The position numbers and the translations under genes are program-made. The notes beneath the pieces are model-generated. The model worked only from the letters and a program-made list of their open reading frames with translations, made no database searches and was not told the DNA's origin. A stretch of 64,000 nt of DNA from Gammaproteobacteria bacterium (GTDB lineage: Bacteria > Pseudomonadota > Gammaproteobacteria > Steroidobacterales > Steroidobacteraceae), in assembly GCA_027459765.1 (NCBI GenBank), contig DAIDHD010000003.1, forward strand, positions 1 through 64,000. The letters run 5' to 3'. This document shows, piece by piece, positions 45,038 through 53,629 of the stretch (the stretch's first letter is position 1; each line of letters starts with the position of its first letter).

Positions 45038-46288
45038 CTAGTCGTTTCTCAGGGATTCCGCGGGCGGCAGCCGCGCCGCGCGCCAGGCCGGGTAGAGCGT
45101 GGAGGCGCAGGCGAGCAGGACGGCGACGGCGCACACCTCGAGCACGTCGGAGGGCAGCACGCGAGCCGGAAGGTCGCTCATGAAATACACCCGCGCGTCC
45201 AGGAACTTGAAGCCGACGATGCGTTCGAGTCCGTGCACGAGGTCCTTCAGGCTCACCGACAGCAGCACCCCGAGCAGCACCCCGCCGGCGATCCCGAGCG
45301 TGCCCACGAGGCTTCCCTGCACCATGAACACCGACAGGATGCTGCGCGGCGAGGCGCCGAGGGTGCGCAGGATGGCGATGTCGCGGCGCTTGTCCTTGAC
45401 CACCATCACCATGGTGGAGACGACGTTGAACGCGGCCACGGCCACCACCAGCGACAGGATCACGAACAGGATGTGCTTGGTGATCTCTATGGACTTGAAG
45501 AAGTTGACGTGCTGGCCGGTCCAGTCCTGCACGTAGAAGCCGCCGCCGAGCGCGAGCGCCGCCGCGCGCACCACCCGCGGCGCCGCGTACATGTCGCGCA
45601 CGTCGAGGCGGATGCCGGTGACGTCGTCGCCCATCTGCAGCAGCCGCGCGGCATCCTGCATCGCGGTGATGGCGATGCGCTTGTCGTACTCGTACATGCC
45701 GACGGAGAGGATGCCCGCGACCCGGAAGGCGCGCATGCGCGGCAACACCCCGAGCGGCGTGACGTCACCGCGCGCGACGATCAGCACCACGCGGTCGCCG
45801 ACCCGTGCGCCGAGGTCGTCGGCGAGCGCCTTGCCGAGGATGATCCGATAGGAGCCGGGCTCGAGGTCCTCGAGCCGGCCGGAGAGCAGGTGCGGTCCGA
45901 GGTCCGCGACCTGGCGCTCCTGCGCCGGCACTATGCCCCGCAGCAGGATGCCGGCGGACTTGTCGCCGTGCATGAGCATGCCCTGCTCCTCCACGTACGG
46001 CGCGGCGGACACCACGCCCGGGAAGCGGCGCAGCTGGCCGAGGTCGGCGCGCCAGTCCGTGAGGCGCCCCTCCAGCCCCGAGAGGGTGGCGTGGGCGGTG
46101 AGGCTCAGGATGCGCGTGCGCAATTCCTGCTCGAAGCCGTTCATCACCGACAGCACCACGATGAGCACCGCGACGCCGACGCTCAGGCCGAGGATGGCGA
46201 TGCCGGCGATCAGCGACAGGCCGCCGCGGCCGCGCGAGGCGCGCAGGTAGCGGCTGCCGATGAATCCTTCGTACCAGGTTCGCAGCAT
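45038..46288 (-). CDS. lolE: Lipoprotein-releasing system permease, LolE-like
   Basis: This is a 416-residue membrane protein of the LolC/E family. It has an N-terminal membrane helix (LIAGIAILGLSVGVAVLIVV), a large periplasmic domain (about 45-265), and three C-terminal helices containing VAAFNVVSTMVMVVKDKRRD and IAILRTLGASPRSILSVFMV. The segment MGDDVTGIRLDVRDMYAAPR matches LolE better than LolC, so it is named LolE, but the LolC/LolE split is only approximate. It is the middle gene of lolC-lolE-lolD. Confidence 0.85.
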   Translation of the reverse strand: MLRTWYEGFIGSRYLRASRGRGGLSLIAGIAILGLSVGVAVLIVVLSVMNGFEQELRTRILSLTAHATLSGLEGRLTDWRADLGQLRRFPGVVSAAPYVEEQGMLMHGDKSAGILLRGIVPAQERQVADLGPHLLSGRLEDLEPGSYRIILGKALADDLGARVGDRVVLIVARGDVTPLGVLPRMRAFRVAGILSVGMYEYDKRIAITAMQDAARLLQMGDDVTGIRLDVRDMYAAPRVVRAAALALGGGFYVQDWTGQHVNFFKSIEITKHILFVILSLVVAVAAFNVVSTMVMVVKDKRRDIAILRTLGASPRSILSVFMVQGSLVGTLGIAGGVLLGVLLSVSLKDLVHGLERIVGFKFLDARVYFMSDLPARVLPSDVLEVCAVAVLLACASTLYPAWRAARLPPAESLRND

Positions 46289-46304
46289 GGCGTCGCGCCG
46301 CGGC

Positions 46305-47555
46305 TCAGTCGTAGCGCAGCGCTTCGGCGGGCTGGGTCTTGGCCGCCTGGCGCGCAGGGTAGAGGGTGGCGAGCAGCGTCAGCGAAAGCGCCGCGGCCGC
46401 GATCCGCACCACGTCGAGCGGGTGCGTCTCGCTCGGGATGCCGGTGATGTAGTACACGTCCGGGTCCATGATGTGGATTCCGAGCGTGCCCTCCAGGAAG
46501 GGCACGATCACGTCGACGTTGAGCGCGAGCGCGAGCCCGAGCGCGACCCCGATGGCGGTGCCGAGCCAGCCGATTATCACGCCCTGGGTGACGAACACCG
46601 CCTGCACCCCGCGCGGCGTGAGGCCGAGGGTGCGCAGGATGGCGATGTCGGTGCGCTTGTCGGCCACCACCATGACCAGCGTCGCCACGATGTTGAACAC
46701 CGCGACCGCGACGATCAGCAGGAGGATGAGCCCCATCATGGTCTTCTCGATGCGAATCGCGCGAAAGTAGGCCGCGTTCTCCTCGGTCCAGTCGCGCACG
46801 GCGAGACCGGGGGTGCGCAGCACCGCCGCGTGCGCGAGTCGCGGCGCCTCGAGCACGTCGTCGAACTTCAGGTGAATGCCGTTGGGTCCGTCGAGCTCGC
46901 GGAAGGCCTCGGCGTCGGCGAGGTTCACCAGCGCGAGCACGCTGTCGTGGTCCTGCAGCCCGGCCTCGAAGATGCCGGCCACCTCGAACTGCCGCAGGCG
47001 CGGAACGAACCCGCCCGCGCCCTCGCCGGCCGCATCGCTGCCGGGGGCCATGACCGTGACCTGGTCGCCGATCCCGACCTGCAGCTGATAGGCCAGCATC
47101 CGGCCGAGCACGATCCGGTTGCTGCCGGGCTTCAGGGCGGCGAGGCTGCCTTCGCGCATCGCCTGCGTGATCGACGACACCGAGGGCTCGAGGTCCGGAT
47201 CGATCCCGCGCAGCACGGCGCCGCTCATCGACGGCGCGCGGCTCAGCATCACGTCGGTGTCCAGGAACGGCGCCGCGCCGGTGAGGCCCGGCGCGCCGTG
47301 CAGGCTTTCGAGCCTCTGGCGCCAGTCGGGGATCGCGGCGCCGCCCGCGGCGAGCGTGGCGTGCGCCGACAGGCTCAGTAGGCGCGTGCGCAGTTCGGTC
47401 TCGAAGCCGTTCATCACCGACAGCACGGTGATCAGCGCGGCCACCCCCACCGCCACCCCCGCCAAGGACACCCAGGTGATGAAGGAGACGAAGAAGCTGT
47501 GCTCGCGGGCGAGCGAGTAGCGCAGCCCGACGAACAGTGGCAGCGGCTGAAACAT
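46305..47555 (-). CDS. lolC: Lipoprotein-releasing system permease, LolC-like
   Basis: The 416-residue permease starts MFQPLPLFVGLRYSLARE, like E. coli LolC (MYQPVALFIGLRY). The N-terminal helix contains VAALITVLSVMNGFETELRT. The periplasmic domain spans about 45-270 and three C-terminal helices follow (VAVFNIVATLVMVVADKRTD, AILRTLGLTPRGVQAVFVTQ). LolC binds LolA through its periplasmic domain. It is the first gene of the lol operon and is divergent from a small secreted protein gene. Confidence 0.88.
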   Translation of the reverse strand: MFQPLPLFVGLRYSLAREHSFFVSFITWVSLAGVAVGVAALITVLSVMNGFETELRTRLLSLSAHATLAAGGAAIPDWRQRLESLHGAPGLTGAAPFLDTDVMLSRAPSMSGAVLRGIDPDLEPSVSSITQAMREGSLAALKPGSNRIVLGRMLAYQLQVGIGDQVTVMAPGSDAAGEGAGGFVPRLRQFEVAGIFEAGLQDHDSVLALVNLADAEAFRELDGPNGIHLKFDDVLEAPRLAHAAVLRTPGLAVRDWTEENAAYFRAIRIEKTMMGLILLLIVAVAVFNIVATLVMVVADKRTDIAILRTLGLTPRGVQAVFVTQGVIIGWLGTAIGVALGLALALNVDVIVPFLEGTLGIHIMDPDVYYITGIPSETHPLDVVRIAAAALSLTLLATLYPARQAAKTQPAEALRYD

Positions 47556-47656
47556 GGGCGGCGATTAAACCACAGTGCCGGCAATGCGCGTGCCCGAGGC
47601 GTGAAACGCCCGGATAATCAAAGTGTTAAATCCCTCTCATCGCGGCGCCTCACGCG

Positions 47657-47686
47657 CTGACACGGCGTCTCGAGCGGTGCTAGCAT
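47657..47686 (+). promoter_or_regulatory. Candidate promoter of the small secreted protein gene
   Basis: CTGACA (47657-47662) and TAGCAT (47681-47686) have an 18-nt spacer and lie 45 nt before the ATG at 47731. This is consistent with a single-gene transcript ending at the terminator at 48113-48148. Confidence 0.45.
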
Positions 47687-47730
47687 CGGGGAGTCACGGG
47701 CCTATGGCCCAAACCCTTGCGAGGTACGCC

Positions 47731-48033
47731 ATGACTCGCCCTGTGCACGCTTCGACCGCCCTGTTGTTCGCCCTCGCCTTGGCCGGCCTGTCGGCCCTCG
47801 AGCCGGCGGGCGCCGAGACCATCGCCGTCGGCGATCAGATCGAGGTCAAGAAGCCGGACGTGGCCGCCCCGACCCGCGGCATGACCATGGATCAGGTGCT
47901 CGCCAAGTTCGGCGCTCCGGTCAGCAAGGAGCCGCCGGTGGGCAAGCCGCCGATCTCGCGCTGGGAGTACCGGGGGTTCGTGGTCTACTTCGAATCCAAC
48001 CACGTCATCCACAGCGTGGCCGCCGACTCCTGA
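47731..48033 (+). CDS. Small secreted protein with a SmpA/BamE-like segment
   Basis: The 100-residue product has a clear signal peptide (STALLFALALAGLSALEPAG ending at about residue 31, Ala-Glu). The mature protein contains TRGMTMDQVLAKFGAPVSKE followed by PPVGKPPISRWEYRGFVVYF. The pattern G-M-T/S-x2-x-V-x3-x-G-x-P followed by a W-x-Y strand is reminiscent of the SmpA/OmlA (BamE) fold. A GAGG ribosome site precedes the ATG. It stands alone, with its own promoter and terminator. Function unknown. Confidence 0.7.
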   Translation: MTRPVHASTALLFALALAGLSALEPAGAETIAVGDQIEVKKPDVAAPTRGMTMDQVLAKFGAPVSKEPPVGKPPISRWEYRGFVVYFESNHVIHSVAADS

Positions 48034-48112
48034 CCGGCCGCGTCGACGGACGCACCGATCCGGGGCGCCGATCGCGTAACATTCGCGCACCTCGGCAACC
48101 ACGTTAGAAGGA

Positions 48113-48148
48113 CGCCACCCGGCGGCTCGCGCCGCCCGGTGGCGTTTT
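48113..48148 (+). terminator. Intrinsic terminator upstream of mfd
   Basis: A 13-bp stem with one mismatch (left arm 48113-48125, right arm 48132-48144, CGCCACC pairing with GGTGGCG at the base) is followed by TTTT (48145-48148). It ends the small gene's transcript 80-115 nt after its stop and lies 20 nt before the mfd ATG. Confidence 0.75.
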
Positions 48149-48167
48149 GCACGCGCGAACACGACAC

Positions 48168-51100
48168 ATGCCCCTGCTGAATCCCACGCTACCCGATGCC
48201 GGCAGCCCCCTCGTCCGCTGGGGAAGGCTGTACGGCGCCGCCGCCGCACTCGCCATCGCCGAGGCCGCCACCGGCGCCGACGTGCCGCTGCTGGTGCTGA
48301 CTCGCAATACCCGCGAGGCCGAGGCGCTCGCCGACGAGGTCGCCTTCTTCGCCGGCGCCGGCCTGCCGGTGCACACCTTTCCGGACCTGGAGACGCTGCC
48401 CTACGACGCCTTCTCCGCGCACCCGGACATCACCTCGGCCCGGCTCGCCGCGCTCGCCGAACTTCCCCGTGCGCGGCGGGGCGTGTGGCTGGTGGCGGTG
48501 GACACGCTGATGCAGCGGCTCGCGCCGCGCTCCTACATCGAAGCGCACTCGCTCAAGGTGCACGTCGGCGAGACGCTCGATCTGGATGCCTTGCGGGAGC
48601 GGCTCAACCTCGCCGGCTACGCCGCCGTCACGCAGGTGGTCGCACACGGCGAATTCGCGGTGCGCGGTTCGCTCATCGACGTCTTTCCCATGGGCGCCGA
48701 GCAGCCGTATCGCATCGATCTGCTGGACCGGGAGGTCGACAGCATCCGCCACTTCGACCCCGACTCGCAGCGCTCCGGCGAGCGGCTCACGCGCATCGCG
48801 CTGCTGCCGGCGCGCGAGACGCCGCTCAATCCGGAGGCGGTGCGCGAGTTCCGGCGCCGCTACCGGCTGCGCTTCAGCGGCGACCTGGCCGAGCATCCGG
48901 TGTATCGCGACGTGAGCGCCGGCCGGGCGCCCGGCGGCGTCGAGTACTACCTGCCGCTGTTCTTCGAGCGCACCTCCCACCTGTACGAGTACCTGCCGGC
49001 GGCCACGGTGGTCGTCGAGCTCAACGAGGCGGCCTCGCGGGTGGACGAACTCTGGCGCGGCATATCCGAGCGCCACGACCAGCTCGCCCACGACCGCTTC
49101 CGCCCCATACTGGATCCGGCGGATCTGTACCTGTCGCCGGCGCAATTCGCGGCCGAGCTCGCCGGCCGGCCGCGCGTGGATCTGCGCACCTTCGAGTGGC
49201 CGCCCGAGGCGCCGGCGCCCGTGACGAACTTCGCGAGCGCGGCGCCCTCGACCGTTCGCGTCGACCCGCGCGCGCCACGCCCGGCGGCGGACTTGGCGGC
49301 GCACGTCGCCGCGAGCGCGGGGCGGGTGCTGATCGCCGCCGAGTCGGCTGGCCGCCGCGAGCTGCTGCTCGAGCTGATGCGCGGCGAGAACGTGTCGGCC
49401 AAGGTGTTCGACGGCTTCGCCGAGTTCATGGCCTCGGGCGCGCGCTTCGGGCTCGCCGTCTCGCCCGCGGTGGGCGCGCTCAAGCTCGAATCGCCGCCGC
49501 TCGAGATCCTCACCGAAGCGCAACTCTTCGGCGATCGCGCGCGGCAGGAACGCAAGCGCCGGCGCGCCGAGCGCGACCCGGCGAAGATCCTCAAGGAGCT
49601 CACCGACCTGCACATCGGCGCCCCGGTGGTGCACGAGGCCTACGGGGTCGGCCGCTATCAGGGCCTGAAGACCATGGACGTCGCCGGCTACACCGGCGAG
49701 TTCCTGGTGCTCACCTACGCCGACGGCGACACCCTGTACGTGCCGGTGCAGGCGCTGCACCTCGTGTCGCGCTACACCGGCGCGCCCGCGGAGACCGCGC
49801 CGCTTCACAAGCTCGGCGGCGACCAGTGGCAGAAGGCGCGGCGCAAGGCGGCGCAGCGCATCCGCGACGTGGCGGCGGAGCTCCTCGACCTGTACTCGCG
49901 CCGCGCCGCCCGCGAGGGCACGTGCATGGAGGCCGGCGAGGCCGAATACCGCGCCTTCCAGGCCGGGTTCCGCTTCGAGGAGACCGCCGATCAGGCGGCT
50001 GCGATCGACCAGGTGCTCACCGACATGCGCTCCGGCAAGCCGATGGATCGCGTCGTTTGCGGCGACGTCGGCTTCGGCAAGACCGAGGTGGCGCTGCGCG
50101 CCGCCTTCATCGCCGTGCAGTCCGGCAAGCAGGTGGCGGTGCTCGTGCCCACCACGCTGCTCGCGCAGCAGCACTACAACACCTTCGCCGACCGCTTCGC
50201 CGACTGGCCGGTGCGCGTCGAGAGCCTGTCGCGCTTCCGCACCGTCAAGGAATCCACCGCGGTGCTGGAGGGCATCGCCGCCGGCACGGTCGACGTCGTC
50301 ATCGCCACCCAGCGGCTGTTGCAGGGGAAGGTGCGCTTCAAGGACCTCGGTCTCGTGGTGATCGACGAGGAACACCGCTTCGGCGTGCGCGACAAGGAGA
50401 AGCTCAAGGCACTGCGCGCCGAGGTGGACGTGCTCACGCTCACGGCAACGCCGATTCCGCGCACGCTCAACATGGCCATGGGCGGCCTTCGCGACCTGTC
50501 GCTGATCACCACGCCGCCGGCCGAGCGCCTCGCGGTGAAGACCTTCGTGCTCGAGTGGAACGAGACGGTGATCCGCGAGGCGATGCTGCGCGAGATCCGC
50601 CGTGGCGGGCAGATCTATTTCGTGCACAACACCGTCGAGACCATCGAGAAGACCGCGCAGGCGCTGCGCGAGCTCGTGCCGGAGGCGCATGTGGCGGTGG
50701 GTCACGGCCAGATGCGCGAGCGCGAGCTCGAGCAGCTCATGCTCGACTTCTACCACCGGCGCTTCAACGTGCTGGTGTGCACCACCATCGTCGAGAGCGG
50801 CATCGACGTGCCCACGGCCAACACCATCGTGATCGACCGCGCCGACCGCTTCGGCCTGGCGCAGATCCACCAGTTGCGCGGCCGCGTCGGCCGCTCGCAC
50901 CACCGCGCCTACGCCTACCTGGTGACGCCGCCGCGCAAGGCGATGACGGCCGACGCGATCAAGCGCCTGGAGGCCCTCGAGTCGCTCGAGGACCTCGGCG
51001 CCGGCTTCACCCTCGCCACCCACGACCTCGAGATCCGCGGCGCGGGTGAACTGCTCGGCGACGAGCAGAGCGGCCAGATCGAGGAGATCGGCTACAACCT

Positions 51101-51611
51101 GTACATGGAGCTGCTGGAGAGGGCGGTCGCCGCGCTCAAGTCCGGCAAGGAGGCGGACCTCGAGCGGCCGCTCGACGCGGGACCCGAGGTCGAGCTGCAC
51201 CTGCCGGCGCTGATCGCCGAGGACTACGTGCCGGACGTGCACCTGCGGCTGGTGCTCTACAAGCGCATCGCGAGCGCCGCGACCCACGAGGAGCTCGACG
51301 AGCTCAAGGTCGAGATGGTGGATCGCTTCGGTCCGCTGCCGGCGTTCACCCAGTCGCTGTTTCGCATCGCGCGCATCAAGCTGCGCGCAGGGGCGCTCGG
51401 CATCCGCAAGATAGACGCCGGACCGGCCGGCGGCTACCTCAACTTCGACGCGGAAAACCGCGTGGATCCGCGTCGGGTGCTGAAACTGGTGCAGGGCAGG
51501 CCGCGCGACTACCGGCTCGAGGGTTCGCTCAAGCTCAAGTTCACCCACGAGGCGCGCGACGAGGAGTCGCTGTTCACGCGCATCGAGGCGCTGCTCGAGT
51601 CGCTCGCCTGA
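48168..51611 (+). CDS. mfd: Transcription-repair coupling factor Mfd
   Basis: Mfd removes stalled RNA polymerase and recruits UvrA. The ATG at 48168 gives 1147 residues. The order is a UvrB-like N-terminal module (TFPDLETLPYDAFSAHPDIT), the RNA polymerase-interacting domain (VHEAYGVGRYQGLKTMDVAG), and two RecA-like motor domains with Walker A CGDVGFGKTEVALRAAF and DEEHRFGVRDKEKLK. TATPIPRTLNMAMGGLRDLS follows, then the TRCF C-terminal domain (GAGELLGDEQSGQIEEIGYN onward). Length and motifs are normal. The transcript probably starts very close to the gene, since a terminator ends 20 nt upstream. Confidence 0.97.
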   Translation: MPLLNPTLPDAGSPLVRWGRLYGAAAALAIAEAATGADVPLLVLTRNTREAEALADEVAFFAGAGLPVHTFPDLETLPYDAFSAHPDITSARLAALAELPRARRGVWLVAVDTLMQRLAPRSYIEAHSLKVHVGETLDLDALRERLNLAGYAAVTQVVAHGEFAVRGSLIDVFPMGAEQPYRIDLLDREVDSIRHFDPDSQRSGERLTRIALLPARETPLNPEAVREFRRRYRLRFSGDLAEHPVYRDVSAGRAPGGVEYYLPLFFERTSHLYEYLPAATVVVELNEAASRVDELWRGISERHDQLAHDRFRPILDPADLYLSPAQFAAELAGRPRVDLRTFEWPPEAPAPVTNFASAAPSTVRVDPRAPRPAADLAAHVAASAGRVLIAAESAGRRELLLELMRGENVSAKVFDGFAEFMASGARFGLAVSPAVGALKLESPPLEILTEAQLFGDRARQERKRRRAERDPAKILKELTDLHIGAPVVHEAYGVGRYQGLKTMDVAGYTGEFLVLTYADGDTLYVPVQALHLVSRYTGAPAETAPLHKLGGDQWQKARRKAAQRIRDVAAELLDLYSRRAAREGTCMEAGEAEYRAFQAGFRFEETADQAAAIDQVLTDMRSGKPMDRVVCGDVGFGKTEVALRAAFIAVQSGKQVAVLVPTTLLAQQHYNTFADRFADWPVRVESLSRFRTVKESTAVLEGIAAGTVDVVIATQRLLQGKVRFKDLGLVVIDEEHRFGVRDKEKLKALRAEVDVLTLTATPIPRTLNMAMGGLRDLSLITTPPAERLAVKTFVLEWNETVIREAMLREIRRGGQIYFVHNTVETIEKTAQALRELVPEAHVAVGHGQMRERELEQLMLDFYHRRFNVLVCTTIVESGIDVPTANTIVIDRADRFGLAQIHQLRGRVGRSHHRAYAYLVTPPRKAMTADAIKRLEALESLEDLGAGFTLATHDLEIRGAGELLGDEQSGQIEEIGYNLYMELLERAVAALKSGKEADLERPLDAGPEVELHLPALIAEDYVPDVHLRLVLYKRIASAATHEELDELKVEMVDRFGPLPAFTQSLFRIARIKLRAGALGIRKIDAGPAGGYLNFDAENRVDPRRVLKLVQGRPRDYRLEGSLKLKFTHEARDEESLFTRIEALLESLA

Positions 51612-51680
51612 GGGGAGCGCGGCCGGCGGGCCGCACGTGCAGCGGCCGCGGGCGGCGCCCGTGCGCCGCCCGCGCGCGCG

Positions 51681-52190
51681 TCACTGGATGTTGCCGAGGA
51701 AGTCGCGCTTGCCGATGGGCACACCGGCGTGCCGCAGCAGCGCGTAGACCACGCTCTCGTGGAAGAAGAAATTGGGCAGCACGAAATCGGCCACGTAGTC
51801 CTTGGCGGTGAATTTCCAGGTCATGTTGGGGAACTTCATCTCGATCGACCGGGAATGCGCGCCCTCGAGCTGGGCCGGCGTCACGGACTTGACGAAGTCG
51901 AGGGTCTTGGCGATGCGCGCGCGCAGGTCGGCGAGCGTGACTTCGGTGTCCTCGTGCTTCGGGATGTCGATGCCGGCGAGCCGGGCGGCGGCCCCCTTGG
52001 CCGTGTCGCAGGCGATCTGCACCTGGCGGGTCAGCGGGTGCATGTCGGGATAGAGCCGCGACTGCGCGAACACGATCGGATCGATCTTGCGCGCGGCGGC
52101 GTCCGTCTCGGCCTTTTCCAGGAGGCCCGAAAGGTTGGTCAGGCCGCGGATCAGCACCGGGATGGTAAAGTCGTAAATGGTATTGGACAT
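51681..52190 (-). CDS. DUF1993 family protein
   Basis: The 169-residue protein matches DUF1993 over its length: TIYDFTIPVLIRGLTNLSGL, a central RLYPDMHPLTRQVQIACDTA and a C-terminal YVADFVLPNFFFHESVVYAL. The family is related to the DinB-like four-helix fold. Function is unknown. It is divergent from the alpha/beta hydrolase gene across 45 nt. Confidence 0.88.
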   Translation of the reverse strand: MSNTIYDFTIPVLIRGLTNLSGLLEKAETDAAARKIDPIVFAQSRLYPDMHPLTRQVQIACDTAKGAAARLAGIDIPKHEDTEVTLADLRARIAKTLDFVKSVTPAQLEGAHSRSIEMKFPNMTWKFTAKDYVADFVLPNFFFHESVVYALLRHAGVPIGKRDFLGNIQ

Positions 52191-52235
52191 CGATGATTTC
52201 CTCGCCGGTCGGACTCGAAAATTTCAGGCCGCGTA

Positions 52236-53027
52236 ATGTATCGAAACCACCGCTCCGGAGCCAGGGCACTGGCCGGGCTCGTCATGCTGCCCGGGCTCGA
52301 CGGTGCGGGCCGGCGATTCGGCCGGTTCATGGACCTGCTCGCGCCGTGGACGCGCGTGGCGCGCCTTGACTATCCCGCGGACAGACCACTCGGATACGAG
52401 GAACTTGAGGCGCTGTTGCGGCCCGCGCTGCCGCGCGCCGAGCCCTACGTGCTGCTCGCCGAGTCCTTCGGCGGGCCGCTCGCGATTCGACTGGCGGCCG
52501 GGGCGCCGGCGGGATTGCGTGGCCTGGTGCTCGTCAACACCTTCGCGCGCATGCCCTACCCCGGCGCGCGCGCTCTCGCGCCGCTGGCGGCGCATCTGCC
52601 GGTCAAGTCGCTGCCGCGCTGGCTGCGCGCGCCGTTGTTGTGGGGCAGCGCGAACCCCGCCGACGCGACACCGGCGCAGCTGCGCGGCACGGCGGCAATC
52701 GACGCGGCCGTGATCCGTCGCCGCCTGCGCGCGGCCTTCGCGGAGGATGCGCGCGCGCAGCTGGCGAGCTCGCGGCTGCCGGTGCTCGTGCTGCGGGGCC
52801 GCCGCGACTGGCTATTGCCGCGGCGGGCGCTCACGGAACTTCACGGCTCTGCACCGCACGCGCAGGTCCTTAAGATCGACGCCCCGCACCTCGCGTTGCA
52901 GTCGAACCCGCGGACCTGCGCGGCGGCGGTACTGGGTTTCCTGAGGAAGATCGCGTCGCGCGATCAGGCCATGTTGGCCGCCGCGAACTCCCAGTTGGCG
53001 AGCTTGTCGAGCACCGCGGCCACGTAG
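52236..53027 (+). CDS. Alpha/beta hydrolase
   Basis: The 263-residue protein has an alpha/beta-hydrolase outline. It has [20 protein letters not shown] (oxyanion region), a nucleophile elbow AESFGGPLA with Ser in E-S-F-G-G, an acid residue in [15 protein letters not shown] and the catalytic His in [12 protein letters not shown]. Its substrate is unknown. The last 64 nt overlap the 3' end of convergent sodB, and the resulting C-terminal residues ([18 protein letters not shown]) look non-conserved. Confidence 0.85.
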   Translation: MYRNHRSGARALAGLVMLPGLDGAGRRFGRFMDLLAPWTRVARLDYPADRPLGYEELEALLRPALPRAEPYVLLAESFGGPLAIRLAAGAPAGLRGLVLVNTFARMPYPGARALAPLAAHLPVKSLPRWLRAPLLWGSANPADATPAQLRGTAAIDAAVIRRRLRAAFAEDARAQLASSRLPVLVLRGRRDWLLPRRALTELHGSAPHAQVLKIDAPHLALQSNPRTCAAAVLGFLRKIASRDQAMLAAANSQLASLSSTAAT

Positions 53028-53569
53028 TCGGCGCGCTTGTTCTGGTAGTCCAGGTAGTAGGCGTGCTCCCACACGTCGACCGTGAGCAGCGGCTTCAGCC
53101 CCTGGGTGACCGGCGTCTCCGCGTTGCCGGTCTTGACCACCTTGAGGTTGGCGCCGTCGAGCACCAGCCAGGCCCAGCCGCTGCCGAACTGCGTCACGGC
53201 GGCGTTGGCGAGTTCCTTCTTGCAGGCGTCGACGCCGCCGAAGGCGGCATCCATCTTCTGCTTCAGCACGGCCGGCGGTTCGCCGCCGCCATTCGGCCGC
53301 ATGCTCTTCCAGTAGAAGGTGTGGTTCCAGACCTGGGCGGCGTTGTTGAAGATGCCCACCCGGTCGGCCTTGCCCGCGCTCGCACGCACGATCTCCTCCA
53401 GCGACGCCGCCGCGAGCTCGGTGCCGGCGATGAGCTTGTTGAGGTTGTCGACGTACGCCCGGTGGTGCTTGCCGTAGTGGAAGCTCATGGTGTGCGCCGA
53501 GATCACCGGCTCGAGGGCGTTGTCGGCATAGGGCAGCGGGGGCAGCGTGATGGGGGCAGCGGTAGTCAT
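52964..53569 (-). CDS. sodB: Superoxide dismutase [Fe]
   Basis: The ATG at 53569 (not the GTG at 53575) follows AAGGAG and gives 201 residues. Metal ligands are His26, His83, Asp165 (TVDVWEHA) and His169. Gln79 in [13 protein letters not shown] is the Fe-type glutamine, so iron is likely. No signal peptide is present, so the enzyme is cytoplasmic. Confidence 0.96.
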   Translation of the reverse strand: MTTAAPITLPPLPYADNALEPVISAHTMSFHYGKHHRAYVDNLNKLIAGTELAAASLEEIVRASAGKADRVGIFNNAAQVWNHTFYWKSMRPNGGGEPPAVLKQKMDAAFGGVDACKKELANAAVTQFGSGWAWLVLDGANLKVVKTGNAETPVTQGLKPLLTVDVWEHAYYLDYQNKRADYVAAVLDKLANWEFAAANMA

Positions 53570-53629
53570 GGGCACTCCTTCGAGGATTGAAGGCGAAATG
53601 ATACACGGTCCTTCCGCGGCGGGCGCCGC

